Shown here piece by piece: positions 8,784-15,798 of a stretch of DNA of 64,000 nt. A program made the position numbers and the translations under genes. Position 1 is the stretch's first letter. Every line of letters begins with the position of its first letter. The notes under the pieces are model-generated. The model did no database searches. It was not told the origin of the DNA and saw only the letters and a list, made by a program, of their open reading frames with translations. Source of the DNA: G963663315 sp963663315 (GTDB lineage Bacteria; Pseudomonadota; Gammaproteobacteria; Arenicellales; Poriferihabitantaceae); assembly GCA_963663315.1 (NCBI GenBank), contig OY760176.1:1860001-1924000 (forward strand), written 5' to 3'.

Positions 8784-9476
8784 TCAACAGCCGAGTAACA
8801 TTGCAAGATCAACAATACTCTTCGCATGGAGGGTATTGGCGGGGTCAGGCGATACATCCTTGATATTCAATACGCCATACTCCTCGGGTCTTTCAATATA
8901 CGCCGTTTTCAATCCACATTCGCGAGCCGCTGCCAGGTCACCGTGATGGGCGGCCACGAGCATGACTTCCTGCGGGGCAACATCAAATACCCTGGCGACA
9001 CCCAGATACGTATCAGGATGGGGTTTGTATTTCCTGAATACCTCCGCACACAAGATACAATCCCAGGGCAATGCCTTTTTTTTTGCCATATTTGCGAGCA
9101 GCCCCAAATTACCATTTGAAAGCGTACAGATCATATATTGCGACTTCAGCCTGCCCAGACCCAAAACAGAATCCGGCCAGGGCTCCAGGCGATGCCAGGC
9201 ACGGTTCATCTCCTGTTTTTGCTGTTCACTCAGGTGGTCAATCCCCAGCCCGGAAAGAATTTCATCAAGAATAAGTCGGTGCAGGTCATCGATCAGTGTC
9301 CAGCCAAGTTCTCCTGACATGACTCTTTGCATCGCCGGGGCATATCCCGCCCGCCAGGCAAGGGCAAACTCATCACCATTCACTCCCGGCACAACCTGCT
9401 CTACTTCGCGGGCCACCGAACCATGCCAATCCACCACCGTTCCGAAAACATCGAAAGCAAGCACCTTGATATTCAA
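8784..9476 (-). CDS. Haloacid dehalogenase-like hydrolase (type II, L-2-haloacid dehalogenase family)
   Basis: This is a 230-residue HAD-superfamily hydrolase. The nucleophile Asp is in LAFDVFGTVVDW (residue 9), the second motif Ser/Asn in CTLSNGNLG (about residue 118), the lysine in KYKPHPDTY (about 152), and the acidic motif IV in MLVAAHHGDLAAA (about 175). These match the (S)-2-haloacid dehalogenase branch rather than phosphoserine phosphatases. It is immediately upstream of cobU and may be carried as the first gene of the operon. The natural substrate is unknown; such proteins are often annotated as dehalogenases with no evidence of dehalogenation. Confidence 0.85.
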   Translation of the reverse strand: MNIKVLAFDVFGTVVDWHGSVAREVEQVVPGVNGDEFALAWRAGYAPAMQRVMSGELGWTLIDDLHRLILDEILSGLGIDHLSEQQKQEMNRAWHRLEPWPDSVLGLGRLKSQYMICTLSNGNLGLLANMAKKKALPWDCILCAEVFRKYKPHPDTYLGVARVFDVAPQEVMLVAAHHGDLAAARECGLKTAYIERPEEYGVLNIKDVSPDPANTLHAKSIVDLAMLLGC

Positions 9477-9501
9477 ATCAACATGGACTCCAACCGCTAT
9501 A

Positions 9502-10437
9502 TTATAACCGGCTCTGAATATCGGGCAGCGCCGACTGTAGCAACCATGTGTGCATCAGACCCTTGCCTTTGACTTGTACATCTCCAACCTCTTCGAAAAC
9601 AAAGGAATCCTGCAACAGAGTGTGAATGTATTCAGAAACATGAATTCTGTCGGGTTGACCGGTGGTTTCCATGCGGCTGGCCACATTCACCACATCACCC
9701 CAGATATCGTAACAAAATCGTTGTTTGCCCACAATTCCAGCCACAGCCATTCCGCTATGCATGCCAATTCTCAGTTGCAGCTCCAGATCATTCCGACTGG
9801 ACCAGAAAATAAACTCATCCCTGATCCTTAGCGCAAAATTCGCAGTTTGTCGATTATGGTCAAGCGATGCCTCGGAAAGCCCCCCTGCCGCCATGTAACC
9901 GTCCCCGATTGTCTTGATTTTTTCAATGTTATAGTCTTCGAGATGGGAATCAAATATTGCAAATACTTCTCCCAGTACACGCACAATTTCCTTGGCTCCA
10001 AGACGCTCGGTCAGTTCGGTAAAACCGACAATATCGGCAAATAAAACCGTAATGGATGGGAATATGTCTGCTATTTCAGACTCTCCTCCTCGCAATCTGG
10101 CCGCAATCTTCTTTGGCAGGATGTTCAGCAATAGATTTTCCGATCGGTCTTTTTCCTCTCTCAGGTCTTGCATGGTATGTTCGAGGGTCGCATTTTTAGC
10201 ATCCAGTTCCCGGGCAAGCCTCTCCACCAGTTTGAGTCGTTGCTTTGCTGATATTTCACGTAATTGCAGTTCTTCCATGGCCTGCTCCAGGGACGCATTT
10301 TTAGCATCCAGTTGTTTGGCAAGATTATTCACCAGATTAAGCCGTTGCCTGGCCCACATTTCGCGCAATTTCAGCTCTTCCATAGCCTGTTCGAGCACTA
10401 CATTGCTGGGATTCAGTTCCTGGGCAGGCTTCTTCAC
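9502..10437 (-). CDS. Class III adenylate cyclase with N-terminal coiled-coil repeats
   Basis: This is a soluble 311-residue cyclase. Residues 15-85 hold two near-identical helical repeats of about 35 residues (LEQAMEELKLRE... then LEQAMEELQLRE...) plus a partial third, predicted as coiled coil. The catalytic domain (about 130-300) has the two metal aspartates in FADIVGFTELT and KTIGDGYMA, the adenine-selecting lysine just before TIGDG, the second purine residue Asp in YDIWGDVVNVASRM, and the transition-state Asn and Arg in the same motif. These residues indicate ATP rather than GTP as substrate. It starts at a GTG, 28 bases after the phosphatase gene on the same strand, so its output may be tied to that partner-switching cascade. 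Confidence 0.9.
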   Translation of the reverse strand: MKKPAQELNPSNVVLEQAMEELKLREMWARQRLNLVNNLAKQLDAKNASLEQAMEELQLREISAKQRLKLVERLARELDAKNATLEHTMQDLREEKDRSENLLLNILPKKIAARLRGGESEIADIFPSITVLFADIVGFTELTERLGAKEIVRVLGEVFAIFDSHLEDYNIEKIKTIGDGYMAAGGLSEASLDHNRQTANFALRIRDEFIFWSSRNDLELQLRIGMHSGMAVAGIVGKQRFCYDIWGDVVNVASRMETTGQPDRIHVSEYIHTLLQDSFVFEEVGDVQVKGKGLMHTWLLQSALPDIQSRL

Positions 10438-10465
10438 TACGCCAATACCTCAACCGACCCTGAAA

Positions 10466-11650
10466 CTATTTACCCGATAAAGCGTCAAGTGTGGTACGCA
10501 ATCGCACCACCAGGCAGGTGATGTCATCCGATTGCTGTGCATCTCCAACAAATTCCCGCACCGCATGTACTATTCCATCGGCCATCTCCTTCACTGTCAT
10601 TGCCGACATCTCCGACAGTTTTCGGTCAAGACGATCTTCTCCAAATTCCTCGGGGATGACGTCTTCAGCTTCTGTGACCCCGTCGGTGTACAAGAATAAT
10701 GTGTCTCCCGGATTCATCTGAATCTGCCAATCATGATATACATGTCCCGACTCTATACCCAACACCAGATTCCCGGTCTGGGGCAGTACCTCAACAACCG
10801 GACCCTGGCGTATCAGACGGGGCGGGTTGTGACCTGCATTGGAATACTTGAACTCTCCGGCGCCAACATCCAGCACTCCGAAAAATAATGTGATAAAAAT
10901 ACACGAGTCGTTATCTTCACACAATAGATCGTTGACCAGATTCAGACACTCAGAGGGCGATTGATAATCCTTCGAGACGGCCTTCAACAATGCCCGGGTG
11001 ACCATGGTAAACAGCGCCGCCGGAACTCCCTTGCCGGCAACATCGGCAATCACGACACCCAGATGGCTGTCGTCAAGATGAAAATAATCGTAAAAATCAC
11101 CACCAATCTCACGCGCCGGAATAATCAGGGCACTGACTTCATGGGTCGCGCTTTCCGGCAGTGCCTGCGGTCGTACTGACATCTGCACCTGACGCGCCAC
11201 TTCCAGTTCCTGCTTGATTGCGACCAGTCGGTCACGCGACTCCAACGCAACTTGCATTGCCTGCACGTGTTTGATGGTCTTTTCAATCGTGATCTCAAGA
11301 TCATTGAAATCAATCGGCTTGGTCAGGAAGTCAAAAGCTCCACGGTTCATGGCGGTACGAATGTTCGCCATGTCTCCATACGCAGAGATGATCACCGCCT
11401 GCACATCCGGGTTGGCGGCAGCCAACTGGTTCAACAGCGTAAGTCCGTCCATGACTGGCATGTTGATGTCGGATAACACCAGATGCACGTCAGGATTCTC
11501 CTCCAGCGCCATCAATGCTTCCTTGCCGTTATAGGCAAACAAAAATTCCAGTTCCCTGTTGCGAATGCGACGTCGAAACTTCTGGCGCACCAGCAATTCA
11601 AGGTCTTCTTCGTCGTCTACGACTAACACCCGAACTAAAGGTGCACTCAT
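10466..11650 (-). CDS. Response regulator fused to PP2C-type (SpoIIE/RsbU) serine phosphatase
   Basis: This 394-residue protein has an N-terminal receiver domain (residues 6-125) with the acidic pocket VVDDEED, the phospho-acceptor Asp in LVLSDINMPVMDG, and the lysine in FDFLTKPIDF. A short coiled linker leads to a PP2C domain (about 165-385) with EIGGDFYDYF, VIADVAGKGVPAALF, LYTDGVTEA and QSDDITCLVV metal ligands. The family dephosphorylates a phosphorylated STAS antagonist, and the likely substrate is encoded next door (11759-12136). The receiver domain would let an unidentified histidine kinase control the switch. No such kinase is in the window. Confidence 0.93.
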   Translation of the reverse strand: MSAPLVRVLVVDDEEDLELLVRQKFRRRIRNRELEFLFAYNGKEALMALEENPDVHLVLSDINMPVMDGLTLLNQLAAANPDVQAVIISAYGDMANIRTAMNRGAFDFLTKPIDFNDLEITIEKTIKHVQAMQVALESRDRLVAIKQELEVARQVQMSVRPQALPESATHEVSALIIPAREIGGDFYDYFHLDDSHLGVVIADVAGKGVPAALFTMVTRALLKAVSKDYQSPSECLNLVNDLLCEDNDSCIFITLFFGVLDVGAGEFKYSNAGHNPPRLIRQGPVVEVLPQTGNLVLGIESGHVYHDWQIQMNPGDTLFLYTDGVTEAEDVIPEEFGEDRLDRKLSEMSAMTVKEMADGIVHAVREFVGDAQQSDDITCLVVRLRTTLDALSGK

Positions 11651-11758
11651 GACCAGTCTCTTCGGTTACTCTGTCCTACCCTGGATCGTTTGTGCACAAT
11701 GAATACTCAAGGTAAATATTCGTAACCGACATTCACGACAACTGTTCGCAGTGAACAT

Positions 11759-12136
11759 TCAAACCGACTCAAGCGCTTGCGCTCGACTTGCCCGTATATC
11801 AAGTATGGCACTGAATCCACTAATCTCAAATACCTCCGCAATGTGCGGAATCAACCCACAAAATACCGCCTTGCCTCCCCCAGACTGCATCTTCCGGGCA
11901 CTCATCAATAATACCCGCAATCCCGCACTGCTGATATAACTCGTCTCCTCAAAATCAAATATCAATACCCCCGCCCCCGCATTTATCCGCTCCTGGACCG
12001 CACCGTCCAGTATCCCTACCGTGCTACCATCCACTCGACCACTCGGACAGAGAATAACCGCCTCTCCAGACTCAACAGGCGCCAACTCAACTCTCACCGT
12101 TAACTTGGGCTGCCCTTGCTTAGTTTGTTCTACCAT
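11759..12136 (-). CDS. STAS-domain anti-sigma factor antagonist
   Basis: This small STAS protein of about 125 residues resembles SpoIIAA/RsbV. The phosphorylatable serine is expected in SYISSAGLRVLL, about residue 65 of the short form, and the preceding DFEETSY matches the family. The ATG at 12136 overlaps the stop of the kinase gene (ATGGTAG) and has GGAGAG just upstream; the longer frame to 12160 is less likely. In partner switching the unphosphorylated STAS protein binds the kinase and frees its target. The 108-base gap to the phosphatase gene is larger than others in the run, so a second promoter there is possible. Confidence 0.9.
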   Translation of the reverse strand: MVEQTKQGQPKLTVRVELAPVESGEAVILCPSGRVDGSTVGILDGAVQERINAGAGVLIFDFEETSYISSAGLRVLLMSARKMQSGGGKAVFCGLIPHIAEVFEISGFSAILDIRASRAQALESV

Positions 12137-12555
12137 TCGGTCTCTCCCGTAATTTTGCATCGCAGCGTAATACAGTTACGTTCATCAACTCTTCTGTAAG
12201 CGTACTCGTCAGCTAGTTTTTTGGTTAGTAATACACCCAAACCGCCAATCGGCCGGTCCGCCAATCCTGAAGTCGTATCTGCCGCGGGCACTTCCTCGAA
12301 CGGGTTGAATTCACTACCGTTGTCTTCCAGAATAGCGACAACGGAATCATCTTCTACAGATAGGTTTACATCCAACTTGGGCGCTTTCACAGCTTGCAGC
12401 GAAAAGTCTACGCTATTGGTGACCAGTTCTTCAAGCATTAGATTCAGGCGCAACTGTAACGGCATGGCCAGCCCGTGGTTGCTCGCAAACTCTTCCAGAA
12501 CCAATTCCAACTGGCCGATCGAAGTTAAATCCGGTGTCAGGGAAACAATGGCCAT
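12130..12555 (-). CDS. RsbW-like serine kinase/anti-sigma factor (HATPase_c)
   Basis: This 141-residue GHKL ATPase matches the anti-sigma/serine kinase family. The N box is LMLEELVTNSVDFS, with Glu and Asn spaced as required for magnesium-ATP. The G1 box is LEDNGSEFNPF and the glycine-rich G2 box GGLGVLLTKKLAD. It should phosphorylate the STAS protein encoded immediately downstream, with which it overlaps by seven bases. Its other partner is unknown: no sigma factor is encoded in this window, so it may control a distant sigma factor or another target such as the adjacent cyclase. Confidence 0.9.
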   Translation of the reverse strand: MAIVSLTPDLTSIGQLELVLEEFASNHGLAMPLQLRLNLMLEELVTNSVDFSLQAVKAPKLDVNLSVEDDSVVAILEDNGSEFNPFEEVPAADTTSGLADRPIGGLGVLLTKKLADEYAYRRVDERNCITLRCKITGETEW

Positions 12556-12826
12556 TTGATTTGATCCCGATTCAATTTCTTCTATCCCGTTTCAATCCGG
12601 ATACAGACACCTGCAACCGACCCTGCAAAAAGCAATACGGCCTTGAACAGACCAAGCGGTATTACCAATATTCTGCACATCAGATAAATGTTCCTTGAGT
12701 TTACTTGCGGCAAAGTCTAATCAAATAATTTTGCAGAGTCAATCACCCGATTCGGCGACTCCAAACACCTGCATTTTACAGGAATTGTTGTAGACTACCC
12801 TATATTTATAAAATATCTTCCATACT
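12556..12826. promoter_or_regulatory. Divergent intergenic region of the signalling operon and metallophosphoesterase gene
   Basis: This 271-base gap separates the start of the kinase gene (minus strand) from the start of the metallophosphoesterase gene (plus strand). It must hold the promoters of both. It is AT-rich near 12795-12820 (TATATTTATAAAATATC), a possible -10 region for the plus-strand gene. No CRP-like site was clear to me by eye. Confidence 0.35.
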
Positions 12827-13621
12827 ATGAAATGCTTGCTGGTTTCTGATTTGCATTATGTGCTGAAGCACTTTGACTGGGTTTTGAATATCGCCAGCCA
12901 ATTCGATGTTGTTGTTATGGCTGGCGATCAAATTGATGCCAGGTCACACGTCTATATGCGAATCCAGATCCCGGTTATCCTCAAGTATCTGCAACGATTA
13001 CAGGCCAATACCCGGCTTCTGGTGAGCTCCGGGAATCATGACCTTGATGTTCGCGGAGACCATGGAGAGCGGATTGCCCGATGGCTGGAACCGGTTCGTG
13101 AGTCGGGAATTGTTACCGATGGAGACAGTATAGTGATCAATGACACACTATTTACCGTATGTCCATGGTGGGATGGGCCAAAAACCAGAGAGATCGTTTC
13201 GGAACAACTGGCCGCAGATGCTGAAAAACCAAAACAGAACTGGGTCTGGGTATACCACGGTCCACCAGACAACTCCCCTACCAGTTGGACCGGGAAACGT
13301 CACTATGGTGACCCGGATCTGGTCAAGTGGATCGAACAGTACCAACCGGATATCGTCCTGACCGGGCATATCCACGAAGCGCCCTTTATCGAAAATGGCT
13401 CCTGGGTTGATCGGATCAAGTCTACCTGGGTATTCAACTCCGGCAGGGTAAGAGGGGACTTCCCGCCTCACGTCGTGTTTGATATCCAGCAACAAACTGC
13501 ACACTGGCATTCGATTGTGGCTGCCGAATGGGTAGCGCTGGATCAACCCTTGCAACGACCACCACAGAAACACAACCATAATCCCTTCCTGGCTACAGGG
13601 AACCAGCTAATCGGACCGTGA
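12827..13621 (+). CDS. Calcineurin-like metallophosphoesterase
   Basis: This 264-residue enzyme has the full set of metallophosphoesterase motifs: DLHY with the first metal ligands (residue 8), AGDQID (about 33), SGNHDLD (about 68), a histidine in VYHGPPDN (about 145), and TGHIHEAPF (about 184). No signal peptide is present, so it is cytoplasmic. The substrate cannot be read off. Members of this superfamily include cAMP phosphodiesterases, nucleases and phosphatases, and its position beside an adenylate cyclase and a cyclic-nucleotide-binding protein makes a cAMP-related role worth testing. It converges with the CNB gene (13669-14154). Confidence 0.85.
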   Translation: MKCLLVSDLHYVLKHFDWVLNIASQFDVVVMAGDQIDARSHVYMRIQIPVILKYLQRLQANTRLLVSSGNHDLDVRGDHGERIARWLEPVRESGIVTDGDSIVINDTLFTVCPWWDGPKTREIVSEQLAADAEKPKQNWVWVYHGPPDNSPTSWTGKRHYGDPDLVKWIEQYQPDIVLTGHIHEAPFIENGSWVDRIKSTWVFNSGRVRGDFPPHVVFDIQQQTAHWHSIVAAEWVALDQPLQRPPQKHNHNPFLATGNQLIGP

Positions 13622-13668
13622 TCGAATGTGGCGTGATTCAACAGGCGCGGCTGAATACGAAGCCTGGC

Positions 13669-14154
13669 TTAAGCAGGGTCACGATCAGAGCCGGGTTGTG
13701 GGTCTTCACCCTGCTGGTTGACAATCGTCGCGAGTATTTCGTCCATCATTCCAAGGTGATTGCTCTGATCACTGAATTGCTCCTTGATGTCCACCAGATA
13801 GTTGGTCACACCATTTACACGACGCGCCAGCAATACTGCAAGAGGATAGCAAATGTCGGTATTGTTCCTGAGAAAATCGGGTTGATCCACTCTGTAAAAC
13901 CGGGATGGAACCAGGGTCGTCACGGTCGCCGTATGGGGCAAATCCAGCAATGCGGACATTTCACCGAGGATGGACCCGGGTTCAGTCAGCCTGATGATTT
14001 CCAGTTCGCGTTTGGATATCCGGACTTCGCCCTTGATCAAAATAAATATAAGGCCGGTGCGGTCACCTTCTGCCAGTATGGTTTGATTTGCTTCAATATT
14101 CACCACCGGCATAGACCGACAACTGTGAAGCAGGTCTTTCATCAAATCATTCAT
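13669..14154 (-). CDS. Single-domain cyclic-nucleotide-binding protein
   Basis: The 161-residue protein is a lone cNMP-binding domain (about residues 15-120) with a short helical C-terminal tail and no DNA-binding helix-turn-helix. The beta-roll pattern I-x-F-I-L-I-K-GEVRIS is followed by the phosphate-binding cassette GEMSALLDLPHTATV. The cassette keeps the Gly-Glu that contacts the ribose, but has His where CRP-type domains have Arg on the phosphate. This either marks a non-cAMP ligand or a weak binder. It lies 87 bases downstream of the MttB-family gene on the same strand, and four kilobases from the adenylate cyclase. Role unknown. Confidence 0.8.
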   Translation of the reverse strand: MNDLMKDLLHSCRSMPVVNIEANQTILAEGDRTGLIFILIKGEVRISKRELEIIRLTEPGSILGEMSALLDLPHTATVTTLVPSRFYRVDQPDFLRNNTDICYPLAVLLARRVNGVTNYLVDIKEQFSDQSNHLGMMDEILATIVNQQGEDPQPGSDRDPA

Positions 14155-14241
14155 TTTCCGGCTCCCGTTGGCATTAAATATTCAGATTGGACGATCCGAT
14201 CATACAACCAAACCCGTCTGTCATACGATGATTTTATTTTT

Positions 14242-15798
14242 TTATCGGACAGACTGGTCAAGCAGGATATTGAAATGGCTGCGGATCTTATTATCAGTCG
14301 CACTATCAATATAGACAGGGTAATGACTGGCAAGAATCTGACTGGCCTTGCCATGCGCCTGTTGCCACATATCCCTTGCCCCGCCCTCTTGCCAGGTACG
14401 GGGATCATCCCGGTTCGCAAGTTTCGGATAATAGTGCTCCTTTTGCATCGCATCCATAGTGTGGCTGCCTCCGAGGAAATGGCCATCACCGGTAACCGCT
14501 TCCCTGATCGCTTCAAATCCCAAAGTTTCTTCGTTGACTTCCACTCCACGAATAATCCGGTAGACATGGGATAGCATTTCGTCATCGACAACAAACGCGG
14601 CGTGGGAAACACCCAGCAAGCTGGCCATCATGCCTGAAGACTCATACACCATATTCGCGCCTGCAAGTCCGGTCGCCAGCGAGGAAAGGGCTTTTTCGAT
14701 CCCCATCTGTGCATCCACTGCCTTTGCATCCGCCATACTTGCAGCCACCCCTGATGGCAGCCCCAACCAATTTGACAATTGCGCCGAAGCCGCATTGAGT
14801 AATGTGATCTCTCCACCACCGCCCGCAAATGAACCTGTACGCAAATCAATCACGAAAGGCCAGTTGGAGAATATCATCGGATAACCGGGTTTAAAAATAT
14901 TCACCATCAACAGCGCAGCCAGAGTCTCTGCCAATGTGGATGCCAGCATGCCGGCAATGGTTGCAGGGGAAGTCGCCCCGGATTGTGCGGCAATGATGTT
15001 GTTCAGAGGCATACCCAGTTTCATCGCAACCATGGCCACATCAAAGGCATCAGCGCCATAACGCAATGGCGAGATAACCGGGCTGATATGGGCTTTGCAA
15101 AAAGGCCGTTGCCTGAATTTACCTTCCCCGCCCAAAGCCCAGTCAAACATGTCAACAATCGGGTCGACATGCTCTGCCAGGAAAAAACTTGTGCCCAATG
15201 GTTTTCTCGTTCCGCGTAACAGCGCATAAGCGGTATTGATATCCAGATCAAAGTTATCCGGCACATCGGTTGCTACACAACAACGGGTAAACCAGGCCAC
15301 GTTTTTAAGGCAATCCACCAGGCGTGTGAAGTCATACAGATCACGCAGGGTCGAGGGCCTGTATACTCCCGATTCCATGTCAAGGGTCTGCACTGCTGCA
15401 CCGCCTGTTCCGAAATAGACCCTGTCTCCCCCTACTTCGAAGTCATACTTTGACTCCCTGCCATAAAACACAAAGGATTTGGCGGCGCCATCGATAATAT
15501 CCTCGACCATAGCCTGCGGGAAACACAGTCGCCCCAGATCGTTGATGAAAGCGCCGCAGCGCAATGCCTGATCTGTCAGAGTATCCGGAGAGCGCCCCAT
15601 TCCGATTTCCTCGAGAATTCGAAGAGCGGTACCCAGGATTGCCCTGATATCCTCTTCGGACAATGGACGGTACTGTCCGCCAATCTGCCCTGGAGGACAG
15701 GGGTCAAACTCCGGCGGCTTGCTGCGCAGCGCATGCATCGCTTCACGGCTGCGGATCCCTCCCCTCCTCGTTCTTGATCGCTTTTCAGCCACAATCAA
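14242..15798 (-). CDS. Trimethylamine methyltransferase family (MttB superfamily, non-pyrrolysine) protein
   Basis: This 518-residue protein belongs to the MttB superfamily, whose members transfer a methyl group from quaternary or tertiary amines to a corrinoid protein. Family landmarks are the N-terminal LSEEDIRAILGTALRILEEIG, GTGGAAVQTLD, and the C-terminal GDGHFLGGSHTMDAM. There is no in-frame TAG, so it is a non-pyrrolysine member like glycine-betaine methyltransferase MtgB. The start is a TTG overlapping the stop of the upstream flavoprotein gene (TTGA), implying translational coupling. No corrinoid carrier protein is in this window. Glycine betaine or a carnitine-derived amine is the likely substrate class, by inference from neighbours. 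Confidence 0.88.
   Translation of the reverse strand: MIVAEKRSRTRRGGIRSREAMHALRSKPPEFDPCPPGQIGGQYRPLSEEDIRAILGTALRILEEIGMGRSPDTLTDQALRCGAFINDLGRLCFPQAMVEDIIDGAAKSFVFYGRESKYDFEVGGDRVYFGTGGAAVQTLDMESGVYRPSTLRDLYDFTRLVDCLKNVAWFTRCCVATDVPDNFDLDINTAYALLRGTRKPLGTSFFLAEHVDPIVDMFDWALGGEGKFRQRPFCKAHISPVISPLRYGADAFDVAMVAMKLGMPLNNIIAAQSGATSPATIAGMLASTLAETLAALLMVNIFKPGYPMIFSNWPFVIDLRTGSFAGGGGEITLLNAASAQLSNWLGLPSGVAASMADAKAVDAQMGIEKALSSLATGLAGANMVYESSGMMASLLGVSHAAFVVDDEMLSHVYRIIRGVEVNEETLGFEAIREAVTGDGHFLGGSHTMDAMQKEHYYPKLANRDDPRTWQEGGARDMWQQAHGKASQILASHYPVYIDSATDNKIRSHFNILLDQSVR

Noticed and set aside
13618..14574. Plus-strand frame of 318 residues
   Set aside because: It lies opposite the cNMP-binding gene and the end of the MttB-family gene and has no family features.
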